A stretch of 64,000 bases of DNA from assembly GCA_018873225.1 (NCBI GenBank), contig JAEILZ010000001.1:3596001-3660000 (forward strand), in the 5' to 3' direction. The notes below the pieces were generated by a model. It worked only from the letters and a program-made list of their open reading frames with translations, did not search any database and had not been told where the DNA came from. Of this stretch, positions 44,550 through 57,325 are shown one piece after another. The position numbers and the translations under genes were made by a program. The number at the start of each line of letters is the position of its first letter. The stretch's first letter is position 1. Source of the stretch: [Phialemoniopsis] sp. UDSM-2020. Its lineage: Eukaryota > Ascomycota > Sordariomycetes > Thyridiales > Thyridiaceae.

Positions 44550-46808
44550 ATGTATTCTGCGCAGCCAAACGGCGCTGACAGTGCAACAATCAATCCCGCC
44601 GCTCTGGCTTCAGCCGGTACGTCCTCTTTTATTGCCTTGGTCCCCCCCAGATTGGTCCTCATCGTCGCGCGTTGGCCGCGTCCGCGATCTGCGATCCATA
44701 TCGGTCGCTTCCTCAGCACATCTTTCGGTTGCGCATGAGAGAACGATCGTCTTTGCTCCATGCAGTCTCGTATGCGGGCGCGCTGGCGCGTTTTTTGTTT
44801 CTTTTGAAACAGGGTTGCTGATGCTTTCTTTTGTTGTTCAGACCTAGCCGGACACGCCTCGCGAGGCATCAAACGAAGTCGATCCCCTACTGATTACCAA
44901 GACCAACTCCAGCCCGGGCCAGCTGGAGATGACGGTATGTCGTGATTCCTCTTGTGTAGCGATGTCCTCGAACTTTATGTCTGTGTTCACGTTACATTCG
45001 TGAACCTGTGTGACGATGCCAAAAAGGACAACCCCTGCTAACAACCTCGGTGCGCGACTCTAGATAAACAACCCAGGAAACGCGGAAGACCGATGAAGTC
45101 GCGACCATCCGGCGGTTTGAGCGAGAGTCCCTCCCAGCCGCCTCCTCCGACTCTCCCTCACCAGACTGCCATACCGCCACCGCACACTCCCCATTCGCAG
45201 AATGCGCCCCTTCCCAGTCAAATACAGCAGTATACACCAGCTCAAGCCTCGCCGCCAGCGCCCAAACCGACGCCCACCAAGTCTACTCTGAAAGCGCTCC
45301 CCACTGTACGCGATCACACGACCGATCAGCTCGGCCCCGGCGGCGATGAGTATCTCCCACGGGAAATCGATGAGGCAGGCGAGAAGAAGGTCATGCCGAA
45401 TGGCCAGCTCCTGGGCGGTCGAGAGTACCGGTGCCGCACCTTCCTAGTTCCGAATCGAGGCGACAAACTGTTCATGTTGGCAACCGAATGCGCTCGTGTG
45501 CTTGGCTATAGGGACTCGTATCTCTTGTTCAACAAGAACAGGTCGCTGTTTAAGATCATTGCGAATCAGGTGGAGAAAGACGATCTGGTACAGCAGGAAA
45601 TTCTACCGTTCTCCTATCGGTCACGGCAAATCGCCATCGTCACTGCTCGGAGTATGTTTCGACAATTCGGAAGCCGCGTCATCGTGAACGGACGGCGTGT
45701 TCGGGACGACTACTGGGAGACCAAGGCCCGGAAACAGGGCTTCACTGAAGCTGATCTGGCAGGTGAGAAGAGACCTGGCGCTTCCAAGGCTCGAGAGGCC
45801 GCAGCCGAGGCCAACCAGGCCGCCTCCCTTCTCGGGGCGCCGCATGGAGAGATTGTCTACAGCAACACCCCGGCTCAGTTCGGAGCTGCTCCGCCTGCTC
45901 CTCTCGTTCAACCAGGTATGATTGGAGCGCCGTCCGGAACCTCGACGAGAATGCCCGTGATAACACTAGGACCAGAGTATAATGACACCAGGAGCCGTGA
46001 CTACTCCAGCATTCTCAAGACCGGCCCGCGCCAGGAGATTACAGGCCCTGCCTATCAGGACAGGACGCAGACCACCCCGGTCGGCGAACTTCATGCCCAG
46101 GCGCATCATGCTGCCGAGTTCAACCGCTCCATCAATCAGCAACGGGACATGAGGAGCGAGTACATGCAAAACCTGTGGCGGCGACCTCACGAGCAGCCGG
46201 CGGCGACGAACCTCACTCAGCAGGTGGCGACTACCGAGCCCTCGGCGGCGACAAGTCGGCCTGCACCTTCGCCGCACACCACCAGCAGCTCGATGCAGCA
46301 GCCCAGCATGGTCCCTAGCCAGAGTCCACAAATGATGATGACACAGCCGCCGTACTCCCAGTCAATAGCTGCTCAGAGCCAGATGCCGTCGACGATGAGA
46401 GGTATGAACTACAACCCGTCCAACAAGCTCCCTCAACCAACCGCCCTTTCGCCAGGATCCTCGGCTGGTATGCCGCAACAGCAAGGCTACAACTACCCGC
46501 AGTCGAACCCTATGTGGGCGCAAACTCAACAGGCACAGCAGTATAGCTATAGCCACCCCTCTCAGGCACAGCCGTCTCCCCATCAGCAAGCCTCTACTAC
46601 CCCTCAGATGCGCCATTCTGGTCAACCTGCAGGTCTTCCCTATTCCGGGATGCCTGGTATGAGTCAGGCTTACCCCAATCAGCAACAGGGTATATCTTAC
46701 GATCAAACCCCTAGGCAGTATATGCACCAAGGTGGGGCGCCCGCTGTCTCGCAGGGATGGTCCAGTCAGCAAACTCCGGCACAGTGGTGGACCAACCAGC
46801 AGCAATGA
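44550..46808 (+). CDS. RSC7: chromatin-remodelling subunit of the Rsc7/Swp82 family
   Basis: Three exons, 44550-44616, 44842-44934 and 45064-46808, with introns of 225 and 129 bp, give 634 residues. Proteins of this family are subunits of SWI/SNF-type remodellers (RSC in yeast Rsc7/Npl6, SWI/SNF in Swp82). The N terminus MYSAQPNGADSATINPAALA leads to a basic segment RKRGRP at about 58-63, an AT-hook core, created by the second splice. The conserved family domain spans about 170-280 (EYRCRTFLVPNRGDKLFMLA, then SYLLFNKNRSLFKI, ending RVIVNGRRVRDDYWE). The rest is a Gln/Pro/Met-rich low-complexity tail. The start is inferred from two splices that keep frame; an alternative start at 45093 would lose the AT hook. 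Confidence 0.88.
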
Positions 46809-48513
46809 TCGGTTCGACGCTATCGAAGCAGCGTGCGGGCTGGGAATGGCGGGCGGATCACGGAATGGATCATTTCCATGATGGGTGTCGGATAGGCAAC
46901 TTGGTCTTCGGAACTCCCGCGCTCTGACCGTCCCCCCGACAATTCGCCTCGGCTGATGGTTTGGGGGTACAATCAACTTATTGGTGTTGTTCGACAGCCT
47001 TCGACGAGACTAGTAGCGCGTACGGACTGGCTCGCGGCTGTCAACTGCACAAAACATACCGGGGATATATAAGTGCAGTTTGGACCATCGGCGGAACTCA
47101 TTGGCACACTAGGAACACCCGCATCATGTCGGACAACGCAACGGACCCGGGCTCAGCGCAGAGGAACAATGAGCTCGCCTGAGCGGCTTTTGGTGAATGG
47201 GAACGACGCTTGCCCACTGATATCAGCAAATTATGATCTCGACCGTCAACGGATTTGTTTATACTGTGCAGGTCACTTGGGTCATGGCTGGCATTCGTCG
47301 GAGTTCTTGCCATGCCCACGTGGAGCTGTGGACCAGCCTCTCTGTTGGTCTTGTACGCTTATTCCCCGGGGTTTCGGGTAATTTGATCGCTACACCGTAG
47401 CGATGCTAGTACTGGCTTGGGAGTTTGGTTGAACTTGGGCAGGGAAATTTGGCATATGGGGACTCTTCGTATCGGAGTTGTGTATTTGGTCGTGTATGCT
47501 CTGGTTGTTTCGCACAGATCGCTGTTTGTTTGTCTGGTCAACATGGGTTTCCTGCTCGAAAATCATGTGCTTTCACCATGTCTTTTATCCTTCCACTTTT
47601 CGGGATTGTGTTTACTCCTGGTTTATTTCTCCTTTAGTCCTGTCCCTGATTCCCGGGTGGTGATTGACTCGACGCTTCAGCACCCAACGTTGGCAGCATT
47701 GGAGGCGTTCATCATCTTACTCGTCGGGGGGAGGTTTCTTTGTATTTGAACTTCTTCTGCTGACACCCTTATTGAATGAGGGTTTCCGTTCTGTGCACAC
47801 ACACTGGTTACAGAGATCCACGGTACGTGGCCTTGTTGGTTTTTTTTTGGGAGGATTTTGGTCATATTCACTTTCCCACGCGCGTCATCATCAAGTTCTT
47901 GTTTCTTGATTTCCCCCTTTCCATACTCTTTTCATTTTTCTATACTCCCGCAATGCCGCATGGATCCGCGGTCTAGGGAAGGCTGGGCTGAAACATGTAT
48001 TTTGGAGGGTTACGGATTCATCCTTTAGTATTGTACTTACAGTATTTATTCAGCGGTGCGTCAAGTCGCACAATTGATTGGTAATGTTGATGGAAACTCA
48101 TGCCTGCCTCTGTGTGTCTGTGGTGTCCGAAGTGTCCGAAGCTGTAATGTTTTTATGGCCAGACTATAGGATAGTGTGCCTTGATATCCACGATGTCTCG
48201 CGTTCTGTCGGCTGTCGATGCCCATGCTCCATCGTCAAATGCAATACACACACAGCTGAGACGGTTACAAATATTTTGTCTATAATCATCGCTGCTAGTT
48301 AACGATCCGTCGAGGTCTCGCAGAGTATGCTTTCACCCGATATGACATGCTTGATCCACGACGCTTCCTGGGCACTTCACAACCCTCGCCCAGTCTTCGT
48401 TCCTGTCCAAAATCCAAGCCACGAGGCCCGACTACACTCGTCGGCCCGGTAAACACATCATCCCACACTTACATGGCTCGACAAGGCCATGTCCAGCGCA
48501 GCACAGTATACCA
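46809..48513. other. convergent intergenic region, no gene seen
   Basis: About 1.7 kb between the RSC7 and DPB4 3' ends. T-rich DNA with chance hydrophobic ORFs (for example around 47417-47749), but no coding signature. It probably contains a long RSC7 3' UTR. Confidence 0.5.
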
Positions 48514-49806
48514 CTAGTCGCTCTCGTTCCCGCCCAGCGCCTCATCCTCGTCAGGTCCCTCTTCCCTCTCCTCCAGTGCATCACCTTCCTCGTCCTCGAT
48601 CCCTCCCGGACCTGCCTCATCCTCATCGTCCTCTTCCTCCTCGACGTCGTCGTCCTCCTCGTCCTCGTCATCGACGTGCTCCTCCTCAGGCTCCGTCTCG
48701 GCATCGCTAGGCTCGTGGCCGCCATCAATGTCCATGCCGCCTTCAGTACGCGCCTTCTTGGCCGCGCGCTGCTGCTGGTCTGCGGCTGCACCGCCCGCGG
48801 CCGACGACAGCATGCTGTTCTCGCCGTGCGTCGACACGTCGGCCTGCACGCCCGTGGCGTCGGCGCTCAGGGCGGAGGCGTCGGCGAGCGTGGTGTCGCC
48901 ATCGCCGTCTGGGCCGCGCTTGGCGGCTGCGACCTTCTTGCGGTAGGTGGAGCGCTTCGAGGTCTGAATCATGTTGAATTCTACGAGGATAAATTTAGCC
49001 AAATGATGTCTTATGCTATTGGCAGGTAGGTGACCACGAAAGGGGGGTGGGAAAACATACTTGCAAACTCGGCCTCGAGCTGCGGCCGCATGAAGCCAAA
49101 CTCAATGTCGTCGAGGGCGGCGAACACGTCCTGCGGCATGATGGTCTTCTTGTTGGATCCCATGGTGTGCTCGTTTGCGCTACCGTTGGTTAGTATGGGG
49201 GTGCATTCTGAGGGAAAAAGGCTTGCTTAGGGAGCAGTCGGATGTAGTATATACGTACGCGCTCGCCAGATGGCTCACAAAGACGCTGGCACTTTTGGTC
49301 ATGGCTAGTATCGCATTGCCCTGTATTTGTGTGTTGGGCGGCAGCACGCCCTTGGCGAGGCGCGTGATGATGGACTTGGGTAGGTTGAGGTCCTGCACAC
49401 ATACAGATGCCCGTCAGCATGTTCCCTGCTCTGGCCTCTCCAGGAGCAATCCTGTAGCCACCTCGAACCCTCTAGGGTAAAGACCTACCTCGATGGTAAT
49501 GGCGTCCTTATCGCTCTTGTCCTCCTTCTTCTTGCCGTCCTTGGCACCGCCGCCCTCCGTCGGCGCGCCGCTGGCCGTCGACATGAACGACGCGTCCGCC
49601 GCAGCGGAACCTCCACTTGCTGCTGCTGCTGCTGCCGCCGCGTCTTGGGAAGGGCTCGGCGGGGCGGGTGGTACGGACTCGGAGGTGGCGAGGCTGGGGA
49701 GGGGCTTGTCGGCGATGTGCGCCTCGCTCTCCGGGGCGAGGACGAAGCGCGTGGTCGAGACGTCGCTCTTGCGCGGGGCGCCCTGCTCGCTTTTCCGAGG
49801 CGGCAT
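48514..49806 (-). CDS. DPB4: DNA polymerase epsilon subunit D, histone-fold (Dpb4/POLE3)
   Basis: Four exons, 49806-49489, 49392-49259, 49179-49061 and 48980-48514, with introns of 96, 79 and 80 bp, give 345 residues. Dpb4 pairs with Dpb3 in polymerase epsilon and, in yeast, with Dls1 in the ISW2/CHRAC remodeller. The histone fold runs about 107-190: DLNLPKSIITRLAKGVLP, QIQGNAILAMTKSASVFVSH, then IMPQDVFAALDDIEFGFMRP. The linker NMIQTSKRSTYRKKVAAAK follows, as in the family. The N terminus is an unusually long disordered lead of about 106 residues with an Ala tract (encoded near 49616-49640). The C-terminal 70-80 residues are almost all Glu and Asp. It sits near RSC7; both act on chromatin, which may be coincidence. 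Confidence 0.9.
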
Positions 49807-51921
49807 CACGGGTTGGGGGAGGCTGTCTGGGGTTAGAGAGAGGGGAATTGGAGACTCAGAGTCGAGTCTTGACAGGACGAGGCCGGGAGCGAGGAGACGT
49901 CGAGGGAAGGCTGACGATGCGGACTGGACAAATAGGGGTATCTAGTAGCAAGCCGTGGGTATGCAGGCAATTCAGATGCCTCTCTGCCGAAACGGTGAAT
50001 GCTATGGCGGGTAAGGCAGAGCAATAAGAATTGTGAGGCTCTGCAATGGGCCTGGGCACTTTTGACGTGCTGTCGAAGGAGCTGGTGTGAGGTGGTGGTG
50101 GTGGCAGTGTGGGGAAAGAATTTCTGTAGGCGCGTCGTCGCGACCCTTGACAAGGTGGCAGGCACGCGTTAAGTGGTTTAGCTTCACAACTGCTTTACAC
50201 ATGTCTCAACTTGTGCATACTCCTCAAGTCTTAGCCATGTTAATAAAAAAGTATTGCCTGGTTTGGAAGTAGGTATTTTGGTTCTCTAAATATCTTTCAC
50301 GGAGACAATAAGATGAGAGAAAATAGACGCGACTTCTATTCAAAACCGAGGGCAGTCATCAGCGCAAGCCATGGTCGTATCATGGAAGGACTTTTGCCGA
50401 AATCAAGGTAGAGAGATCTTGCAAGTCCGTTGATCAGATAAGTACTGTTAAAGAGCAGTACATCCTCTTCTAAAAACTATCAACAACACTCAACCCGCAT
50501 CTCAGGAAGAGCGTGAACGCAGCTTTGCATACTCGGTGGTTAGAAGACACATTTGGTAGAGTGGACCTGACTGGTGGAAGTGCTGAAAAACATGATGCTC
50601 GTCAGTGGCTTCCACTCTTTCCCCCTCTTATTTGATACATGATACAGACCCATCTTGGTAAGACAAAACAGACTTGACATCTTCTAAGGGAGCCAAAGGC
50701 CTAGTGGAATCATGCAAAGATCTCGATCCCCCCCTCACCGACCCCGGCCAAACCAGCGTCGCAGCCGGGTGTCGATGAAACGATCACCGTCCAGGCCACA
50801 CCCCGGACCACTCCCGCTGCCAGTTCCCTGCTTCCCGCGCGCGCACCGCAACCTACTCTATCGGGCCCGGAGATCATGGCGAGCCCGGGCCTTGTTTCAG
50901 CATTTGAGATTGGCATTGTTTTCGCTCCATCCAAGTGAACAAGACACGCGAGTGACAGGGCCGGGGGGTGCGCATTTGGTGTGGTACATAAATGACGCGT
51001 TATGCATATATCACATGCAAGGTACAACAAAGGTAATTAGAGTTGACGGACAAGCAAGGATTTGCGCGATTTCATGTTTCGTTTGGATTTTGGGATTGTG
51101 GTATGTGAGTATGTGATAGCTATTGCATGCAATGATACACTGATTGTTCTGTGATGGTCCAGGATGTGCGCTGCATCCACCCGTTCCTTGAATGTCCTAA
51201 TCCAGCCCTTCCGTTTGTATAGAGGAAGGGGAGGACCGGGTCCCTGACATAATGTTGTCGTCCGTCGCGCAAAAGGCAAGGGAAGACGACGAGCTCGAGA
51301 AGACAAGGGATCTCGCTGGCCAAAGCAGCGAGCTTGTTCTCGATAGCTCCGACATAGTAAAGAAATAAGACCTCTCCATGTCTTGGGGTATATCCTCCTC
51401 TAATCCTCCCTGCTCAATTCAAGTGAAATAAAGGGAAGAAAGGGCATAGTGTGTGTGTAAAATGTGTGTCGTGTTTCTCATACAGTGGAATAAAGGCAAA
51501 GAGGCTAGTACCGTTCGTATAGCCGATAATAGACTCTGCCGTTGCGAATAGAAGGTCGAAAGAGACTGGTACGTCTCTCCGTCGGTATCGAGTATATGAA
51601 GTGAATAAGGGCTTGTGCGCAGCTTCAAGATGCTGATAGGGCCATGTGCCCCGGCACAGGTTTGATATTGGTTTGCCAGGTATATGGTTTGGCGCAGAGG
51701 GTCGCCTGCTGTCAAATGAAACTGCCCATGTCGATAATCACAGACATGAAACATATAACGGCCCCGCAAAGGGAGGACCCCCACGAGCCGAGCTGTCGGT
51801 GGGAAAATAAAGTTGGGTCTTCTCAATCTCGGCAAAAAGAGAACAACGACGACCCTGGCTCTGGTAAGATGCCAGGGACATCATGAAGGGGATTGATTCT
51901 CATTCATGCTGTCACTCTGGT
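49807..51921. other. intergenic, no gene seen
   Basis: About 2.1 kb upstream of DPB4 and downstream of the membrane-protein gene. Overlapping short ORFs only; no RNA gene or repeat recognised. Confidence 0.5.
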
Positions 51922-53394
51922 TCAGCCGATGGCCCGTCCAATATCGTCCCTGAACAGCGGCCGTGGCGACAGGCCCCCAATGAGGGCAGTGTCGTCGCCG
52001 AAAGACAGCCTTGGGGGAACCGAGTTGGACGAATAGACACGCGAATGCTGGTAGTTATTGTTGCTGCGCGGGGACCCGCCCGACCCGGAGGACGAAGAGT
52101 AGTGGTGATGTTGAGAGTGGCTGCGGTACATGTCATTTGATGCCCGCGGCGAGGAGGGCATATGCAGATCCATCTCCGAACCGGCGTACATGAAGCTCCG
52201 GAGGCTGGTCGCACTGCTTCTCGAGCTCCGTGTGCGGTGGTGCGTCGAAGCTCCCCGGGCAGGTGGTGGCTTGGAAAGGCGAGAGGTTTGGCGCCTAGGG
52301 GATGGTAGGAACGAAGGGTCACCAGGAACGGTCTCGTCCGTCAGTCCAGCGCGAGCGTTTGGTGCGCGAGCCTGAGCTGGAGTGCCGGGAAGGTCCTTGT
52401 CGAGACTGACTCGGCCGTACTTTGACATTCGTGCCGGTACAGTGGTGGACTGTCTGGGTGAGAGCTCTTCGGATTGCCTCTGGTATACAATGACGCTGGC
52501 CGGGCTCTTGATTGTCGAGCCACTTGAAGGCTGCTTTGCGTGATTGCCCCTGCCGGATGTCGTATACCTGTCTGGCCTAAAGGCTGACGCTGCGAGTCCA
52601 GCTGCTTCCTCCTTCTCCATAGATTTGTTGACCTTCCAAGTCTCGATTTCGTCATCATCAATCGGCGATATGCCTCTGTTGAAGAATGGTAACCGTCGCT
52701 GTTTATACCTGTAGCAGAGAAGGATGGCGCCGATAATCAGCAAGATGCCCACCACGGAGAGTACGGTGCTCAGCGTGATGATGAGCGTGCGGTTGCTGCC
52801 GAGTCCCGACTGGTCCTCGGCCGCAGCTGCAGGTGTCTGCGTTGACGACTGTGAGGTAGGCATGGTCAACGATGTTGAGAGGAAGGCCTGGCTGGAGGAA
52901 GATGCCGGGTGTAAAGTGCTTTGCTGGGAGGACGAGAAGAGCTCGGTCGAATCCGTCCGTGACAAAGTTGAAGTTGTTGAAGGTTCAGAAGTCTGAGTGG
53001 CTGTAGATAATGGCGTAGCCACAGGCTCGGAGATCGGCTCGCTGGTCAGGAACGGTAATCCATCTGCTGAAGACCACTGGGGATCGGGACTTCTGCACCA
53101 GGGAGGTAGTCCGTGTTTACCACCGGGCCCAACAGGTTCTGTGGGACATGGGCGGTCAGAGAAATGAACTGTAGAGTCTTCAGTTAGCAGCGCGTTCGCT
53201 GATATCGAATCCAAAGTTGTAGGGGCCGAAAAAGGTCTTGCATGCCATCCCGAGGATCTCCAAGGCGAGGTCCAATTCGAAGAAGGGCAGGGAGCCGACC
53301 CGGTGCCTCTGGCAAGCATGGCCTGGCTCAAGTATGGCAAGACGAGTAAACTCCACGCCATTGCTAGGCTGGCTCCTTTCCTTTCACGAGACAT
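51922..53394 (-). CDS. Ser/Thr-rich single-pass membrane protein, sensor-like
   Basis: A single exon. I choose the start at 53394 (MSRERKGASLAMAWSLL), giving 490 residues, because it places a signal peptide at the N terminus; the open frame extends 23 codons further up. After the signal comes an extracellular part with a few cysteines and N-glycosylation sites, then a mucin-like Ser/Thr-rich stretch at about 115-195. One membrane segment lies at about 204-227 (IITLSTVLSVVGILLIIGAI), followed at once by a basic stop-transfer YRYKQRR. The cytoplasmic part is about 260 residues, Ser/Arg/Pro-rich with many possible phosphorylation sites, and ends RPLFRDDIGRAIG. The layout resembles fungal wall-stress sensors such as Mid2 or Wsc types, but no WSC cysteine domain is visible, so the role is only a guess. 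Confidence 0.68.
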   Translation of the reverse strand: MSRERKGASLAMAWSLLVLPYLSQAMLARGTGSAPCPSSNWTSPWRSSGWHARPFSAPTTLDSISANALLTEDSTVHFSDRPCPTEPVGPGGKHGLPPWCRSPDPQWSSADGLPFLTSEPISEPVATPLSTATQTSEPSTTSTLSRTDSTELFSSSQQSTLHPASSSSQAFLSTSLTMPTSQSSTQTPAAAAEDQSGLGSNRTLIITLSTVLSVVGILLIIGAILLCYRYKQRRLPFFNRGISPIDDDEIETWKVNKSMEKEEAAGLAASAFRPDRYTTSGRGNHAKQPSSGSTIKSPASVIVYQRQSEELSPRQSTTVPARMSKYGRVSLDKDLPGTPAQARAPNARAGLTDETVPGDPSFLPSPRRQTSRLSKPPPARGASTHHRTRSSRSSATSLRSFMYAGSEMDLHMPSSPRASNDMYRSHSQHHHYSSSSGSGGSPRSNNNYQHSRVYSSNSVPPRLSFGDDTALIGGLSPRPLFRDDIGRAIG

Positions 53395-54111
53395 GGGGAT
53401 GGCACCAGAGCAAACAACAACTTTTTGAAGAGGGGGGTAAAAGCAGAGCTCTGGGACGAACATGGTAGGTCTGTCGGAGGAGACATTTTTGTCATGCGAG
53501 CAGGTGGCTCAACACATCCATATCGAAGACAAAGAAGGGCATAAACTAGAATGACGGGAGCAGGAGGTCATACGCACAGTTTGAAAGGACTCATGAGCGG
53601 GTGGGAAACGGTCCAGCTCAAGAGGGTCGACAAAGAGAGTGCGGTTGAGGCGTGAAGCCTTAGCCGTGTAAGAGGGATGTTGGACGGCGTCGAGACAAAG
53701 AGCGAGCTCGGGGAGATATATGAGGTGCAGCAACTTTGCCGTGCCACCAGGTTGCAGAGGTGGTAGGTAGAGAGAGACCACACAAAGGAGCAAACGGCAG
53801 CAACGCCTACCTCGCTACTCTCTCACCCAGGTTTAAGAATATCGACGGAAGGGGTGGGCTGGGCGGCAGATATAAACCGTGCGCACGCAGCAACCGCCCC
53901 CCGGTCTGGAGCGGCATGCGAGGACTTTGACTACACACCGCAAAGCCAAGTTTATGAGCGGGTCCCTCCACATGGTGGGGGGTTCGACGACGCAGCCAGT
54001 GTGTCCGTGTGCTTGCATCTGTGTGAGTGGACAATGTGTATGTATAGATTGTGCGCCAGTGTCTCAATGTAGACAAGGTACAAGCAGAGGTGGTGGTGTA
54101 GATGGTGGGAA

Positions 54112-54131
54112 AGAGAGAGAGAGAGAGAGAG
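54112..54131. repeat. GA dinucleotide microsatellite
   Basis: About ten uninterrupted AG/GA units; on the minus strand it is a CT array about 720 bp upstream of the membrane-protein start codon. Confidence 0.85.
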
Positions 54132-57100
54132 CCACCAGCCAGCTCTTGGAGCTCATTAACAGACATGCGGAATCCACGAACACACCCTCTCCGGCAGTGA
54201 GGCTGGCCGTACCTTGTACCCGGCCGGCTTTCTCTCTGACATAGCATAAGGAAACCCCCGTCATTGACAGATGACAGGTCTTACTCGACATTGGTAATGA
54301 TGGCTACGCTGGCAGTCAGCGTACCTCTCAATTTGATGAACCAGAGCACAAAGTGAAGATCAACCTTGGCTGCTGAGGTGTCGATGTGAGGAAGCAGAGC
54401 TTCTGTTGCAACGGTGGTTGGACAGACGGGCGATCGCCCCAGTATGATCGGACATGAATGCAAACAACCAGGACAGGGCCTGTTCAGGAGAGGAGGGAAG
54501 GCTCCACACACAGAGAGCAACCACTGACCAAAAGGGCCAAGCTTGATCTGGCGGATAACGAGCATGGCTTGCATGGGTAGCTTAGCCTTTCCCCTGTCGG
54601 GAACCAAGGGATGGCGTGGAGGGGCCTTTGAGGGGCTGGGTCAGGGGCAGCGAGGAGCGGGATCCACCACCACTTTCAAGGTACGAATGTAAGGTAAGCC
54701 CGGCAAAAGAGAGGCCGCAAACGGCCAGCCAATCCTCGGCGGCGGGCCTTCACACTCTGGTTTGAGGGCCGAGCTCCAACCTGCCAGGCACACGAGTTGA
54801 GTGGTGCCAGCTGTCTCAGTCTCCCAAGTCAGGCACTAGGCACTGCATGCACGGTGACAGTGAGGCACATGTACGTACATAAGGTACGTACGTGGATGGG
54901 CGAGGCCAGCAAGCTATGCCCGAGATGGGCGACCATTGCGAAGCCAGCTCTTGATGGGTCTAAAAACGGTACCTAGTCAGCTATGTTAGCCAACACCACC
55001 TCTGACGAGAGCTTACCATACTTACTCCCGTACATACCGAAGGTGAGAGCCTAATCATCCCGGGAGTGCGTGGTATGAGTGGTTGCCATGCACTCGATGC
55101 TGAACCAGAGGCTGGCATGAGGACGTAACAAGTGCGGCACCAAGTGGGCTATCCGACTACGCATGGCTCAACGGACATGCGGTCAGCACTGGAATGTATT
55201 GACTTCGTAGCGAAACGGCGAAGGCGAAGCCCTTACATGCCGGCGGGCTGGTCTTACATCATGGGAAGGGGTCCGAGACCTCGACGCCATGCGGACGGAC
55301 GAGCCAGCCGCACGCCGCCAACATTCCAGAGGGGGCAGCATGGCAGCATCAACATCATCAAACGAAACTGGGCCGTCCTCAAGCCTTCAAAGTGCAGATG
55401 CGTTTCGCTTCAAGCGGAAAAGAGGTGGGGGCAATCAGAGAGGGGGAATGCTGCGAGGCTGTTTTAACAGCTGTTTCCATTTCTCTTCTTTTTCGTGAGA
55501 GTGGGTGACGAAAGAGGGGGCGCATGTTAGTGGAACGGTACGTTCAATTTGTATGTCACCTCAAGGTAGCCTCCATCCAAGATTTACCCATAGCAATCAG
55601 CTTCTTGGTCTTCCGAATAGAGGACATGTCAGATGATGCGGACAACTATTGACTGGTCGTAATGATTAAGCAGACCAATATCACTCACAATTAGTATCAA
55701 CATTCAGCAATTTCTCAAAGGATCCCCGAGAGCGAGAGGACCTCGAAGGAAACTGAGACAATAGCATCACTCCAGCCTTGCTCTGGCACCAACGCTGTGG
55801 GAAGCGATGACGAGCAAATGCGGCAGTGACTGCAAATCGAGACCATGTGGTCCGCTATACGCACTTTTAGGTAGTGTGTTTGAGAAGTCCCGAAGGTGTT
55901 GCAGGCTGGAATGCAATTACGCCGTTAGACCACGTTGAAGCAGGAAAAAGGCTGAACAATTCTCTAGCCTGCTGTCGATGACGCCGGTACACTTTGTTTC
56001 CCTATCGCATATCATGTCATGTCATCTCACCTCACCGGTGCTATCGTGATGCCTCTCATGTGAAATTCCCTCCTCGCTGTATTATCACAAGAACTTCGCG
56101 CGTCTCGTGCCTTGCTCTAGTCGTGCTTTTCGGCACCAGAGGCCCGTCCTAATGCAAGGTACAGGCACCCTCTTGCCGGCGCCACAGCGAATCACGGGTC
56201 CGAGATAGAGGTGAACCAGGTAAAATAAACCGGTTCCTCCACTCTTGCGACATGTTTTAACCCAGAAATATTCCGAATACAACCGGTCCCCCCAATCTGT
56301 GGCTTTTGTCACATGGTGCATGGCTGCAACGTCAAAGAGGCGATAGCTTCAAAACGTGCTCTCCTGCTCCTACTCTAAGGGACCTCTGAGGGCTGGCTAA
56401 TATCCGAGTCTAATCGTCCATGGACTCGCATCTCATCTCTTGACCACCAAAAGTTCGGCTACCCGGATCTCGCAGCCATGCAACCCTGCCAGCAATAACC
56501 AGGCACAAAGGCACCACTATTGTCATACCGAGATTAGAAACGAAGGTGAGGCATCCAACGAGTAAATTATGCCAACTACCAGGTATCCTGTCACTAGGCA
56601 TGATCCTCCTTGGCAGTGAGGATAATCAGATCAGGTCTCCGAGACTGAACAGAAGCGGGATGCCCCATTGAGTGTCTTCACAATCTTTCGAATATCTTGG
56701 CTGGCATCCCTTGCCTGAAATTTAGCGGCACCGCTAATAACAGCGGAGCCCAGCAAAGTCTTGACCTCATCGAGACAGAGGTGCAGCCATGGGTCCAGCC
56801 TTTTTAGCGAGAGGTCCGGGGTATGGGAGGTCCCGCAGCTAAGAAACTCGCAAGTCTTGCGGCTTCGAGGAAGGCAGATCAAGATCAGCCAAAGATCTCC
56901 AGGGGCAGAGAGAAATCTAGCTGATCCTCCTTACTGCCTACGGAATACATCAATTCACACGCAAGACCAAACATAAACAGAGAAGGTCCAGTGCAGCAAC
57001 TGATTGATCTACTTTCTTCTCGCCTGTCATTTTGAGACATTGATCAATCCTCGCAGCTCAACAGTGATCGACATCATCCTCGGATGGCATCTGCAAGTAT

Positions 57101-57299
57101 GTCTGCAGATGGAGGCGGGGCCATGGCCCTTGGCCTGTACTTTTCCCCTCCTCCTGAAGCAAACGGTGAGGGTCTTACGCGCTTACGGAGTAGAAGATAA
57201 GAAAAGGCCACAAAAAAAAAGCAAGAGTCAAACAGACACACCTGTCAAAGTCTGAAGTTGTTCCATATTGCTTTTTTTCAATTCCCCAACTTGGTGCTA

Positions 57300-57325
57300 T
57301 CGAACGGCTAATGTAAGCCGTTCGA
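57300..57325. repeat. perfect 10-bp inverted repeat
   Basis: TCGAACGGCT and its exact complement AGCCGTTCGA are separated by six bases (AATGTA). A further partial copy of the CGTTCGA core occurs about 30 bp to the right. It could be a dimeric factor site or a small hairpin. Confidence 0.7.
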
